The notes under the pieces: generated by a model | The model's database searches: none | Told to the model about the DNA's origin: nothing | The model's input: only the letters and a program-made list of their open reading frames with translations | Part shown: in pieces, positions 52,593 to 61,355 of the stretch | Layout: each line of letters starts with the position of its first letter | Position numbering within the stretch: position 1 is the first letter of the stretch | Position numbers and translations under genes: made by a program | Assembly: GCF_018613935.1 (NCBI RefSeq) | Contig: NZ_JAGGPF010000009.1 | Span: 310,001-374,000, forward strand | DNA: 64,000 nt | Source of the DNA: Agromyces sp. ISL-38 | Lineage (GTDB): Bacteria; Actinomycetota; Actinomycetes; Actinomycetales; Microbacteriaceae | Reading direction: 5' to 3'

Positions 52593-52928
52593 ATGCAGTA
52601 CCTCGTTTCCGTGATCCACGACAAGACCAACTCAGGCACGCCGGAAGAGGCACGGGCGATCGACGAGTTCAACGACCGCCTCCGGGCGGGTGGCCACTGG
52701 GTGTTCGCGGCCGGCCTCGCCGCACCGAGCACGTCGACGGTCATCGACGGCCGAGGTGACGAGCCGGTGTTCACCGACGGGCCCTTCATCGAGTCGAAGG
52801 AGCACATGGCCGGCTTCTGGATCATCGACGCCCCCGACCTCGACGTCGCGCTCGAGCTCATGGCCGATGGGTCGAAGGCCTGCAACCGTCGCCTCGAGGT
52901 GCGACCGATCCTGGCGGTAGGAGCCTGA
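52593..52928 (+). CDS. YCII/DGPF-domain protein
   Basis: A 111-residue dimeric ferredoxin-fold protein with the naming signature DGPF in FTDGPFIESKEHMAGFW. In the ECF42 group such genes are the usual neighbours and targets of the sigma factor. GGAGGTGTGAG precedes the ATG. It ends where the sigma-factor gene begins. Confidence 0.9.
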   Translation: MQYLVSVIHDKTNSGTPEEARAIDEFNDRLRAGGHWVFAAGLAAPSTSTVIDGRGDEPVFTDGPFIESKEHMAGFWIIDAPDLDVALELMADGSKACNRRLEVRPILAVGA

Positions 52929-52978
52929 TCGACGCGAGCGCCGCAATCACCCGTGCCCATCACGAGGAGTGGGCACGG

Positions 52979-54151
52979 GTGGTCGCCTCACTCGCCAAAC
53001 GCTTCGGCGACCTCGACATCGCCGAAGAGGCGGCGGCCGAGGCATTCGCGACCGCCGTCGAGCGGTGGCCGGCCGACGGCGTGCCGCCCAACCCCGGCGC
53101 GTGGCTCACCACGACCGCGAATCGCAAGGCGATCGACCGGATCCGGCGCGAGCACAAGCGCACTGACAAGCAAAGGGAGGCTCTGATGCTGACGGATGAC
53201 TCCCCGCCCGAGCCGCTCGGCGCGATCGACGACGACCGGGTTCGGCTGATCTTCACCTGCTGTCACCCGGCCCTGGCGATGGAGGCACGGATGGCGCTGA
53301 CGCTGCGCCTGGTCGGAGGCCTCACCGTGCCCGAGATCGCCCGCGGCTTCCTCGTGTCGGAGAGCACCATGGGGCAGCGGATCACCCGCGCGAAGGGCAA
53401 GATCGCGGCTGCCGGCATCCCCTACCGAGTGCCGTCCGCGTCGGATCTGCCGGCGCGCATCACGGGCGTGCTCGCCGTACTGTTCCTCGTCTTCAACGAG
53501 GGCTACCTCGCGACCGGCCCCGACACCGACCCCGTGCGGCACGACCTGACCGCCGAGGCGATCCGGCTGACGCGTCTGATCCGCGAGCTGCTCCCCGACG
53601 ACGGCGAGGTGGCCGGCCTGCTGGCGCTGATGCTGCTCACCGAGGCTCGTCGCCCCGCCCGCGTCTCAGCGGCGGGCGAGCTCGTCCCTCTCGGCGAGCA
53701 GGACCGCGACGCCTGGGATGCTGAGCTGATCGCGGAGGGCCACCGGCTGGTGCGAGAACGCCTGGATTCCGGGGCCGCTCCCGGCCGCTACCAGCTGCTC
53801 GCGGCGATCAACGCCGTGCACACCGACGCGCGAGACGCCCGCGACACCGACTGGTCGCAGGTCGTCGCCCTCTACGACCAGCTGGTGCGCCTCGACCCCT
53901 CGCCGATAGTCGCCCTCAACCGTGCCATCGCGGTCGCAGAGCTCGATGGTGCGGATGTCGCGTTGGCGATCATCGACCGCCTCACCGACGCGCTGAATGG
54001 ATATCACGCCTTCCATGCCACTCGCGCCGAACTGCTGCGCAGGCTGGAGCGCCGCGCGGAGTCGCGCGCGGCCTACGACCGGGCCATCGCTCTCGCGGGC
54101 AACACCGCCGAGACCGCCTACCTGTCACACCGCCGCGACGAACTCGGCTAG
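52979..54151 (+). CDS. ECF sigma factor of the ECF42 group with C-terminal TPR-like extension
   Basis: An alternative sigma factor of at least 390 residues. Region 2 includes DIAEEAAAEAFATAVERWPA and WLTTTANRKAIDRIRRE, region 4 LTVPEIARGFLVSESTMGQR. The conserved FTCCHPAL and a 200-residue helical-repeat tail (to SHRRDELG) mark ECF42. The GTG at 52979 is the first normal start, but 18 upstream codons (AAITRAHHEEWAR) look like the conserved beginning of region 2. They can be reached only from a CTG at 52925 overlapping the YCII stop, so the true start may be unusual. The YCII partner gene lies just upstream, as expected. No anti-sigma factor is seen; the tail is thought to take that role. Confidence 0.85.
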   Translation: MVASLAKRFGDLDIAEEAAAEAFATAVERWPADGVPPNPGAWLTTTANRKAIDRIRREHKRTDKQREALMLTDDSPPEPLGAIDDDRVRLIFTCCHPALAMEARMALTLRLVGGLTVPEIARGFLVSESTMGQRITRAKGKIAAAGIPYRVPSASDLPARITGVLAVLFLVFNEGYLATGPDTDPVRHDLTAEAIRLTRLIRELLPDDGEVAGLLALMLLTEARRPARVSAAGELVPLGEQDRDAWDAELIAEGHRLVRERLDSGAAPGRYQLLAAINAVHTDARDARDTDWSQVVALYDQLVRLDPSPIVALNRAIAVAELDGADVALAIIDRLTDALNGYHAFHATRAELLRRLERRAESRAAYDRAIALAGNTAETAYLSHRRDELG

Positions 54152-54271
54152 GCGCTGCGAGCCGTACCCGATCGCTGAGCGTTCATCGCGTGCCCGACCG
54201 CGTCGTCGAGATCTCGTGACGCGCAGCAATGGAGTAGAATATTCAACAGAGCGTATTTTTAGGAGGGCTTC

Positions 54272-54847
54272 ATGACCGCAGGTACCCTCATTCGCTCGGC
54301 TCGAAAGAGTCGACGGCTCACGCAGGCGAGCCTCGGGCGCCGCACGCGCCTGACACAGTCGCACCTCTCGCTCATCGAGGGCGACCGCCAGAACCCGTCA
54401 TTCGACACCGTCGAGCGCGCGCTTCGAGGCGCCGGCCATCGCCTGGTCGCCGTGCCAACCCTCCGAGATGACGCGGCCGTGATCGGCTCCGAGATCCGCG
54501 CCGACCTGGCATTCGGGCGCCCCGAGCGAGCGTTGCGACGCTTCATCCAGCTCAACGACAACCTGGTCTCCGAGCACGGCGCGGTTCGGTTCGCACTCGC
54601 GATCGCCGAACCCGAATCGACGGGCTCCAAGCAGTGGGATGCCGCGATCGCAGCCCTCGTCGCGCATCACCTGACCGAGGAGCACCTGCCGGTTCCCGAG
54701 TGGGCGACGCATCCGTCACGCTTCTTGAAGCGTTCTTGGGTGTTCGGGGTCGGCCCGTACACACTGGCGCCCGAGTCCGATCGTGTGCCTCCAGCGTTCC
54801 GTGAGCGGCGCGTGCTCATCGACGAAGACACCCTGCGCAGCGTATGA
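54272..54847 (+). CDS. XRE-family antitoxin/regulator of a nucleotidyltransferase module
   Basis: A 191-residue protein. Residues 5-60 are an XRE helix-turn-helix (SRRLTQASLGRRTRLTQSHL, then SLIEGDRQNPSFDTVERAL). The helical remainder ends in RERRVLIDEDTLRSV. TTAGGAGG precedes the ATG, and the AT-rich stretch 54235-54262 with GAATATTC should hold its operator. It overlaps the next gene by ATGA, the layout of an antitoxin followed by its toxin. Confidence 0.8.
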   Translation: MTAGTLIRSARKSRRLTQASLGRRTRLTQSHLSLIEGDRQNPSFDTVERALRGAGHRLVAVPTLRDDAAVIGSEIRADLAFGRPERALRRFIQLNDNLVSEHGAVRFALAIAEPESTGSKQWDAAIAALVAHHLTEEHLPVPEWATHPSRFLKRSWVFGVGPYTLAPESDRVPPAFRERRVLIDEDTLRSV

Positions 54848-55428
54848 CCCTCTTCGACCGCGACCTGCTCGAAGAGAGCTTGCGTCAACTCGTCGCTCGA
54901 CTCCGGGAATCGGGCACCCGCAGCGGCATCCGCATCGTCGGCGGCGCCGCCATCGCCCTGCGCTACTTCGAACGGGATTCCACCGTCGACATCGATGCGC
55001 ACTTCATCGGTTCCACCGACGCCGTCGAAGCGGCCGCCAGGGCGATCGCGCGCGCCAACGACTGGCCCGACGACTGGCTCAACAACAAGGCGGCAGGCTT
55101 CATCCCCGAATACGGCGCCACGCCGGTGCAGTGGGTCACGCTCCACGACGACGGCGAGGTCGTCATCGAGGTCGCCTCGCCCGAAGCGCTGCTGGCGATG
55201 AAGCTCAAGGCCAACCGACCCGGCCGAGATGACACGGATGCCGCGAAGCTGATGGCGATCTGCGGCATCGCGACGCTCGCCGAAGCCGAAGAGCTCTACG
55301 AGGAGTACTACTCGGGTGAAGTGCTTCCCGAGCGGGCCATCCGAATGGTCGAGTTGATCCTTCGGGCCGGCGTGCCCGAGGTTCCAGCGACGCCGAAGAA
55401 CGTGGATATCGCACCGAGCGCCGACTGA
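54844..55428 (+). CDS. nucleotidyltransferase-like putative toxin (DUF6036/AbiEii-like)
   Basis: A 194-residue protein. IVGGAAIALRYFERDSTVDI is the Gly-Gly...Asp-x-Asp beginning of a nucleotidyltransferase-fold domain, followed by DAHFIGST and a helical tail with LLAMKLKANRPGRDDTDAAK, as in related toxin families that modify tRNA or proteins. Catalytic activity is not proven. Together with the XRE gene it forms a probable type II or IV toxin-antitoxin pair. Confidence 0.75.
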   Translation: MTLFDRDLLEESLRQLVARLRESGTRSGIRIVGGAAIALRYFERDSTVDIDAHFIGSTDAVEAAARAIARANDWPDDWLNNKAAGFIPEYGATPVQWVTLHDDGEVVIEVASPEALLAMKLKANRPGRDDTDAAKLMAICGIATLAEAEELYEEYYSGEVLPERAIRMVELILRAGVPEVPATPKNVDIAPSAD

Positions 55429-55585
55429 ACTGGGCTCTCCACGTACGCTGCGGCGAGGGTTCGGGCGCTGCGCCCCTGAGGTCGTCGCCATCGTCGTCGA
55501 CGGGCTGCGGACAACAGGCTGGCCAAGCGTTGACGCGCGGCGGGCTCGGGCGTAGACCTGAGGCATCCGAGAAGGAGGTGCCGCA

Positions 55586-55981
55586 ATGGCGAAGGATCTC
55601 TTGGTCAACCTCGAGAACGTGCCCGGCTCTGGGGCTCGATTCGGCGAGGCGCTCGGCAACGCGGGTGTCAACATCGAGGGCCTCTGCGTCGTGGTGGTCG
55701 GGGGGAAGAATGCCGTCCACGTGCTCGTGGATGACGTCGCCGGTGCCAAGGCGGCGCTTGAGAGTGCCGGCATCACGGTCGAGGCCGAGACGGACGTGCT
55801 CGTCAGTCCACCGCTGTCCGACCCCGACGTGGACACGCCGGGCCGGTTCGGCGCGATGACGCGCGCGCTCGGCGACGCCGGGATCAACATCGCCCTCGTC
55901 TACGTGGCGTCCAGGAATCGCGTCGTCCTCGCGACGAGCGACAACCAGCGAGCCACGCAGCTGCTGCAGTCGATGATGTAG
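55586..55981 (+). CDS. tandem ACT-domain-like protein
   Basis: A 131-residue protein with two ACT-type beta-alpha-beta repeats: NLENVPGSGARFGEALGNAG at the start and DTPGRFGAMTRALGDAGINI in the middle. ACT domains bind amino acids and control enzymes. No catalytic domain is attached. GAGAAGGAGG precedes the ATG at good distance. It is probably a monocistronic small sensor. Confidence 0.8.
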   Translation: MAKDLLVNLENVPGSGARFGEALGNAGVNIEGLCVVVVGGKNAVHVLVDDVAGAKAALESAGITVEAETDVLVSPPLSDPDVDTPGRFGAMTRALGDAGINIALVYVASRNRVVLATSDNQRATQLLQSMM

Positions 55982-55997
55982 CCGTCCGCTGGAGAAG

Positions 55998-56288
55998 GTG
56001 CCCGGGCGGGGCGGCTCGCCCGGGCCTCACCGGTTCGATCGGGCCAGGCTCGCGTTCGAGGACGAACTCGCGGTGGGTCTCGCAGCGGGCCACTTCGCGT
56101 CGGTGTACGAATTGGATGCCCCGGTCGCCGAGGTGGCGGCCATGCTGGCCGAGCTGAGCGGCAACGAGGTTCGGTACTTCCCGGTCGGGTTCGACGAGTT
56201 CCACGCGATCGGCCGAGCCCCGCGCGACCCACGCGCCGTGCTCAGCGAGGCGATGGCCGCGTCCCGGGCCGGGTCCGGGCCTGCCTGA
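55998..56288 (+). CDS. possible small protein of unknown function
   Basis: A 96-residue frame from GTG 55998, 16 bases after the ACT-domain gene. Part of it (FEDELAVGLAAGHFASVYEL, then NEVRYFPVGFDEFHAIGRAP) reads like a real folded protein, but the first 20 residues are poor and could be non-coding. It may be a fragment of a larger gene. Not recognised. Confidence 0.4.
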   Translation: MPGRGGSPGPHRFDRARLAFEDELAVGLAAGHFASVYELDAPVAEVAAMLAELSGNEVRYFPVGFDEFHAIGRAPRDPRAVLSEAMAASRAGSGPA

Positions 56289-56350
56289 GGCCCGTCGCGA
56301 GCCTGACACTGCGGGCGACCGTCGGTAGTGCACGACCGACGGGAGGCCCG

Positions 56351-56497
56351 CTACGCGGGCGCGTACTTGGCGGCGATCACCGCACCGTCGGGGCGGGCGA
56401 CTCGGATCGAACGAACCTCGGCTGCGGCATCCGATCGCTCCATGCGCTCCAGCACGGTCGGTTCGCGGATGCTCCGCCACGGCGAGTGGTCGTTCAC
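56351..56497 (-). CDS. possible short protein
   Basis: A 48-codon frame from GTG 56497 encodes NDHSPWRSIREPTVLERMER and then SIRVARPDGAVIAAKYAPA with good codon use. There is no clear ribosome-binding site and no known family. Offered as a candidate only. Confidence 0.3.
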   Translation of the reverse strand: MNDHSPWRSIREPTVLERMERSDAAAEVRSIRVARPDGAVIAAKYAPA

Positions 56498-56575
56498 GTC
56501 GACGCTTCGGGAGGCGGGTCGTGACGGGGCCGCGAAGCGCCGCTCATCAGTTAGACCGAGTACTGGTATTCAGTC

Positions 56576-56615
56576 TTGCTATCTACCGGTCATCTGTGTA
56601 ACTATGTACCGGTAC
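56576..56615 (+). promoter_or_regulatory. promoter and PadR operator of the DUF1048/ABC operon
   Basis: TTGCTA (56576-56581) and TAACTA (56599-56604) are 17 bases apart, a normal promoter. GTACCGGTAC (56606-56615) is a perfect palindrome directly after the -10, and TACCGGT also lies in the spacer (584-590). PadR binding there would stop transcription. Confidence 0.65.
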
Positions 56616-56646
56616 CCAGCAACACCGAGTAGTGAAAGGAGGAGTG

Positions 56647-56979
56647 ATGGGAAAGCAGATGACCGAGATGCTCAAGGGCACTCTGGAGGGCATCGTCCTC
56701 GCGATCCTGGCCGGGCAGCCGGCGTATGGATACGAGATCACCGCGCGGCTGCGAGAGCAGGGCTTCTCCGACATCGCCGAGGGCACCATCTACGCGCTGC
56801 TCGTCAGGATCGAGCAGCGCGGCCTCGTCGACGTCGAGAAGGTCCCGTCCGAGAAGGGTCCGCCGCGAAAGGTGTACTCGCTCAATACGCAGGGACGAAA
56901 CGAACTCGAAGAGTTCTGGGGGACGTGGAGCTTCCTCGCAGAACGTATCGAACAGCTCCGCAAGGAAGAAGGAAAGTGA
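56647..56979 (+). CDS. PadR family regulator
   Basis: A 110-residue PadR protein (KGTLEGIVLAILAGQPAYGY, then EGTIYALLVRIEQRGLVDVE, and PRKVYSLNTQGRNELEEFW). AAAGGAGG precedes the ATG. It heads a four-gene operon with DUF1048 and an ABC exporter, a common actinobacterial and firmicute arrangement in which PadR senses the drug. Confidence 0.92.
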   Translation: MGKQMTEMLKGTLEGIVLAILAGQPAYGYEITARLREQGFSDIAEGTIYALLVRIEQRGLVDVEKVPSEKGPPRKVYSLNTQGRNELEEFWGTWSFLAERIEQLRKEEGK

Positions 56980-56981
56980 CC

Positions 56982-57350
56982 ATGGCCGCGAAGTGGATCG
57001 AGACCCTCACCGGGTCGCTCGAGCAGAAGAAGCAGTACAAGCAGTACAAGGCCCGCATCGAGGCCCTCCCCGAGCCGTACGCCACCGCCGCGAAGGCCTT
57101 CGAGCGGTACTTCATGTACTACGGAGGCATCACCGACGGCGACACCATCGTCAAGATGTTCGGCGACTTCGCCGACCTCTGGGAGCGCGCCGCAGTCGAC
57201 GGAACGCCCGTGAGCGCGATCGTCGGAGACGACCCGGTCGAGTTCGCCGAGACGTTCACGCAGGCCTACGGCGGCACGCAGTGGATCGACAAGGAACGCG
57301 CCCGCCTGCTCAAGGCGGTCGAAGACGCCGAGCGAGGGGAGCAGCGATGA
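56982..57350 (+). CDS. DUF1048 protein
   Basis: A 122-residue helical protein (GSLEQKKQYKQYKARIEALP, then FERYFMYYGGITDGDTIVKM). DUF1048 genes regularly sit between padR and ABC exporter genes; their action is unknown. A GTG two codons earlier overlaps the PadR stop and could also be the start. It overlaps the ATPase gene by ATGA. Confidence 0.88.
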   Translation: MAAKWIETLTGSLEQKKQYKQYKARIEALPEPYATAAKAFERYFMYYGGITDGDTIVKMFGDFADLWERAAVDGTPVSAIVGDDPVEFAETFTQAYGGTQWIDKERARLLKAVEDAERGEQR

Positions 57351-58165
57351 CCGCCGAAGCAGCCATCCGGGTGCAGGGCCTGCAGAAGTCGTTCAAAGAC
57401 CTGCACGTGCTGAAGGGCGTCGACTTCGACGTGGCGCGGGGCAGCATCTTCGCCCTGCTCGGCTCGAACGGAGCCGGCAAGACCACGGTCGTGAAGATCC
57501 TGTCCACGTTGCTGAAGGCCGACGCGGGCACCGCCTCGGTCCACGGCTTCGATGTGGCGGCGCGCCCCGGCGACGTGCGGGAATCGATCAGCCTCACCGG
57601 GCAGTTCGCCGCCGTCGACGAGGTGCTCAGCGGCCGGGAGAACCTCGTGCTGGTCGCCAGGCTCCGCCACCTGAAGAACCCGGGTGCGATCGCCGACGAC
57701 CTGCTCGCACGCTTCTCGCTGAGCGAGGCCGGCGGACGGAAGGCGTCCACGTACTCGGGCGGCATGCGCCGCCGCCTCGACATCGCGATGAGCCTGATCG
57801 GCAATCCCCCGATCATCTTCCTCGACGAACCGACCACCGGCCTCGACCCGCAGGCGCGGATCGAGGTCTGGCAGACCGTGAAGTCGCTCGCCGACGCCGG
57901 CACCACCGTGCTCCTCACGACGCAATACCTCGACGAGGCCGAACAGCTCGCCGACCGCATCGCGATCCTGCACAAGGGCACGATCATCCAGAACGGCAGC
58001 CTCGCCGAACTCAAGCAGCTGCTTCCCGCCGCGAAGGTCGAGTACGTCGAGAAGCAGCCGACCCTCGAAGAGGTCTTCCTCACGCTCGTCGGTGACGACG
58101 GCACGAACGACGCCGACGACGACCGCGACCGCGGTCCGGTGCCGGCAGGAAAGGAATCGCGATGA
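57347..58165 (+). CDS. drug-export ABC transporter ATPase (DrrA-like)
   Basis: A 272-residue ATPase. Walker A is GSNGAGKTT, signature YSGGMRRRLDI, Walker B IIFLDEPTTGLDP, and the C-terminal extension (LEEVFLTLVGDDG) is that of DrrA/daunorubicin exporters. It energises the permease encoded next. Confidence 0.93.
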   Translation: MTAEAAIRVQGLQKSFKDLHVLKGVDFDVARGSIFALLGSNGAGKTTVVKILSTLLKADAGTASVHGFDVAARPGDVRESISLTGQFAAVDEVLSGRENLVLVARLRHLKNPGAIADDLLARFSLSEAGGRKASTYSGGMRRRLDIAMSLIGNPPIIFLDEPTTGLDPQARIEVWQTVKSLADAGTTVLLTTQYLDEAEQLADRIAILHKGTIIQNGSLAELKQLLPAAKVEYVEKQPTLEEVFLTLVGDDGTNDADDDRDRGPVPAGKESR

Positions 58166-58926
58166 CCACGCATGTCCTCGGCGACACCGGCGTCCTCACC
58201 GGCCGCTCACTGCGCCATATCCTCCGCAGCCCCGACACGATCATCACCACCGCGGTCACCCCGATCGCGCTGATGCTCTTGTTCGTCTACGTGCTCGGCG
58301 GCGCGATCAACACCGGATCCGACGAGTCGTACGTCAACTACATGCTCCCCGGCATCCTGCTGATCACGATCGCGTCGGGCATCGCGTATACCGCGTACCG
58401 GCTCTTCCTCGACCTGCAGGGCGGCATCTTCGAACGATTCCAGTCGATGCCGATCGCGAGGTCGTCCGTGCTGTGGGCGCACGTGCTGACGTCGCTCGTC
58501 GCCAACCTGCTGTCGGTGGCAATCGTCATCGGGGTCGCCCTGATCATGGGCTTCCGCACCGGGGCGAGCGTGGCCGCGTGGCTCGCGGTCGCCGGCATCC
58601 TGATCCTGTTCACCCTCGCGCTGACGTGGCTCGCGGTGATCGCCGGCCTGTCCGCGAAGACGGTCGACGGCGCGAGCGCGTTCAGCTACCCGCTCATCTT
58701 CCTGCCGTTCATCAGCTCGGCGTTCGTACCCACCGACACGATGCCGGGCCCGGTGGCGTGGTTCGCCGAGAACCAGCCGGTGACGTCGATCGTCGACACC
58801 ATCCGAGCCCTGTTCGCGCAGGAACCCGTTGGCGGCGACATCTGGATCGCGCTCGCCTGGTGCGTCGGCATCCTCGTCATCTCCTACGGCTTCGCGATCG
58901 CCATCTACCGTCGCAAGATGAACTGA
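58162..58926 (+). CDS. ABC-2 type drug-export permease (DrrB-like)
   Basis: A 254-residue permease with six hydrophobic segments and the family pattern (LRHILRSPDTIITTAVTPIA at the start, FQSMPIARSSVLW in the middle, EPVGGDIWIALAW near the end). It starts inside the ATPase stop (ATGA) and is followed by a very strong terminator. Confidence 0.92.
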   Translation: MTTHVLGDTGVLTGRSLRHILRSPDTIITTAVTPIALMLLFVYVLGGAINTGSDESYVNYMLPGILLITIASGIAYTAYRLFLDLQGGIFERFQSMPIARSSVLWAHVLTSLVANLLSVAIVIGVALIMGFRTGASVAAWLAVAGILILFTLALTWLAVIAGLSAKTVDGASAFSYPLIFLPFISSAFVPTDTMPGPVAWFAENQPVTSIVDTIRALFAQEPVGGDIWIALAWCVGILVISYGFAIAIYRRKMN

Positions 58927-58960
58927 GCCGTCGTCGTCACGGGGCCGGCATGAGCCGCAT

Positions 58961-59004
58961 GGAACGCCCCGCGATCGTGGAACTCCACGATCGCGGGGCG
59001 TTCC
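58961..59004. terminator. 21-bp-stem hairpin terminator
   Basis: The arms 58961-58981 (GGAACGCCCCGCGATCGTGG...) and 58984-59004 pair perfectly; only AC lies between them. It closes the DUF1048/ABC operon. Confidence 0.85.
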
Positions 59005-59265
59005 GAGTCCTCCAAATCGCGGGGTCCGAGGCTCGCGGTCGTTGCAAGGGTGCGGCACCACAGGTCAGAGCCCCGACCGGGGATTTGCTCGGTTTCCTGC
59101 AGACTCTTGACACTGGCAGAGGGCGACGAGTAGGACTGGGCGTATCGGGCCACGGCGGTCCACCCGAGGAGCAGTGGAGCCCTATACGGAGTTGCATATT
59201 GCTCCCTCACCGGTATGCACTATCCGATACCACCAAGATGCTTGCGTAATGCGAGGAGCGACGGT

Positions 59266-60207
59266 ATGGAAGGCATAACGGACTTTGGTCCCGGGGTCCT
59301 CGCAGCAATTGGCTCTACGCCCCTGGTTGAGCTGCAACGCATCGTCCCTACGGGATCGGCTCGAATACTGGCCAAGCTGGAATGGGCGAATCCGACCGGA
59401 AGCATGAAAGACCGGATGGCGCTGGCGGCCATTAATGGTGCTGCGGAACGTGGCGAGATACGACCTGGGGACACCGTCGTCGAATACACAGCAGGCACAA
59501 CCGGCATCTCCCTGGCCCTCGTCTGCGCGGCAAAAGGGTACAAGCTTCACGTCGTCTTCTCTGACGCCTTCAGCAACGAGAAACGACGCACCATGGAGGC
59601 GCTCGGGGCAATAGTGGAGGATGTCCCCAGCGACCAGGGACGGATCACCGAGAAGCTGATCAAAGCGATGATTGCCAGGGCGGGGGAAGTGAGCACCCTG
59701 CCGGGCCACTGGCCCTGCGACCAACTCAACAACCATGACGCCATCAATGGGTACCTGCCCTTGGGGGAGGAAATCTGGCACCAGTCAGGCGGGCGGGTAG
59801 ATGCCCTTGTCCAGTCCGTCGGTACCGCCCACTCCATCCACGGCGCGGCCCGCGCCCTTCGAAGCCATCAACCACGGCTTCATGTCATTGCTGTGGAGCC
59901 AGCCGAGTCGGCGGTACTGTCGGGAGGGCCGACAGGGTCCCATCGCATAGAAGGGATTGGGATCGGCTTTATCCCGCCGCTGTGGGAACCGCAGGAGGTC
60001 GATGTGGTCGACCAAGTGTCCTCTGAGGAAGCCGCTGATATGGCCCGTCGGCTCGCCCGGGAGGAAGGTATTTTCGCCGGTACCTCGTCCGGGGGAAACG
60101 TTGTTGCCGCTCTTCGAGCGGCTAAGCGGCTTGGGCCGGAAGCAACAGTGGCCACGGTTATGGTCGACTCCGGCCTCCGCTATTTGAGCACTGGCCTGTA
60201 TGGCTAG
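59266..60207 (+). CDS. cysteine synthase/PLP-dependent beta-family enzyme
   Basis: A 313-residue fold-type II PLP enzyme. The lysine that binds PLP is in NPTGSMKDRMAL, the phosphate loop is EYTAGTTGISLAL with GTSSGGNVVAA near the end, the layout of O-acetylserine sulfhydrylase and cystathionine beta-synthase cores. GAGGAG precedes the ATG. GC is visibly lower and third codon positions are more mixed than in all neighbours, and no cysE or other sulfur gene is near, so it is probably acquired. Family sure, substrate not. Confidence 0.85.
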   Translation: MEGITDFGPGVLAAIGSTPLVELQRIVPTGSARILAKLEWANPTGSMKDRMALAAINGAAERGEIRPGDTVVEYTAGTTGISLALVCAAKGYKLHVVFSDAFSNEKRRTMEALGAIVEDVPSDQGRITEKLIKAMIARAGEVSTLPGHWPCDQLNNHDAINGYLPLGEEIWHQSGGRVDALVQSVGTAHSIHGAARALRSHQPRLHVIAVEPAESAVLSGGPTGSHRIEGIGIGFIPPLWEPQEVDVVDQVSSEEAADMARRLAREEGIFAGTSSGGNVVAALRAAKRLGPEATVATVMVDSGLRYLSTGLYG

Positions 60208-60368
60208 CCGGTCTCCAACACCCGCAACACGAAGCTTCACAGCCTCGGGCAAGAGATCGTCTCCCGCATCTCCGGAGATAACGGAGCCTCCACCCACATC
60301 GAGGACTGAGCGCGGTCGTATGTCTGCCCGAGAGCAGTCGAAGGCGGAGCGGGTGGGGCGTCGGCGCC

Positions 60369-61355
60369 TCACACGCCCCGCGTCGCGGTGAGCCGCTCCC
60401 CCAGCCATGCCTGCGCCCGTGCCTGGAAGGCCCGCACGAGCTCCGCATCCCAGCCGATCGGCTCGAAACCGTGCGGCGCCCCCGGCACCACGTCGACCGT
60501 GCACTCGACGCCTGCGTCGCGGAGCGCAGCGGCGTAGGCCAAGTCCTCGTCGTGGAAGAGGTCGATGTCGCCGACGCCGATCCACGCCGCCGGCAGCCCC
60601 GAGACATCCGCTCGACGCGCGGGCACGGCGTGGTCGGGCCCCCTGGCCGCGCCGGGCGGGCCGCCGAGGTACGACGACCAGCCGACGAGGTTGTCGCGGT
60701 TGTTCCATGCGAAGTGGCGCACGGCGTCGAGGTCGCGGCGGGCCGCGGTACGGTCGTCGAGCATCGGGCAGTACAGCAGTTGTGCGATCGGCTGGGGCCC
60801 GCCGGCGTCGTGCACACGCTGCACGAGCGCGGCCGCGAGTCCGCCCCCGGCGCTCTGCCCGCCGACCGCGATGCGGTGCGGGTCGACGCCACGCGCGGAT
60901 GCGGCATCCCGCAGCCACTGCCAGGCGGCGGCGCAATCGTCGAGTGGTGCCGGAAACGGATGCTCCGGGGCCAGCCGGTACTCGACCGAGACGACCACGA
61001 TGCCCAGCCGCGCGGCGAGCTGCGCGCAGAGCCGGTCGTCCATTGTCGCGGCGCCGATCACCAAGCCGCCACCGTGGATCCACAGCAGCGCGCCGCCGCT
61101 GCCGCCGCCCGCGGGCGTGACGACCCGCACGCCCGTACCGCGCGTCTCGAAGTCGATCCGCTCGAGGCTCTGCCCGTCGGAGAGGGTCGCCTCGGGCATG
61201 AACCGCATTGCTGCGCGCACCAGCCGGCGCTGCCAGCCATGGCGGATCCCCGTGCGCGGCAGGCGGCGATACGCGCGCTGCAGCTCGGGGTGCACGTCGG
61301 ACATGCGCAGCCGCGTCGCGGCCGCGGCCGCGTCATCCGCTCGCTCGACGGTCAT
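60369..61355 (-). CDS. hormone-sensitive-lipase-type esterase
   Basis: A 328-residue alpha/beta hydrolase. The oxyanion motif is LLWIHGGGLVIGAA, the nucleophile is in IAVGGQSAGGGLAAAL, the acid in GDIDLFHDEDL and the histidine in GAPHGFEPIGW. All parts of the triad are present. It starts inside the stop of the MMPL gene (ATGA), so it is the second gene of that operon. It cuts small acyl esters; the substrate is unknown. Confidence 0.9.
   Translation of the reverse strand: MTVERADDAAAAATRLRMSDVHPELQRAYRRLPRTGIRHGWQRRLVRAAMRFMPEATLSDGQSLERIDFETRGTGVRVVTPAGGGSGGALLWIHGGGLVIGAATMDDRLCAQLAARLGIVVVSVEYRLAPEHPFPAPLDDCAAAWQWLRDAASARGVDPHRIAVGGQSAGGGLAAALVQRVHDAGGPQPIAQLLYCPMLDDRTAARRDLDAVRHFAWNNRDNLVGWSSYLGGPPGAARGPDHAVPARRADVSGLPAAWIGVGDIDLFHDEDLAYAAALRDAGVECTVDVVPGAPHGFEPIGWDAELVRAFQARAQAWLGERLTATRGV

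Noticed and set aside
56328..57350. 340-codon frame running through padR into DUF1048
   Set aside because: The first two thirds are out of frame with the well-supported PadR protein; only the DUF1048 part is real.
58961..59004. Long inverted repeat as a possible transposon end or attachment site
   Set aside because: It is a single copy with a two-base loop directly behind an operon, as expected for a terminator.
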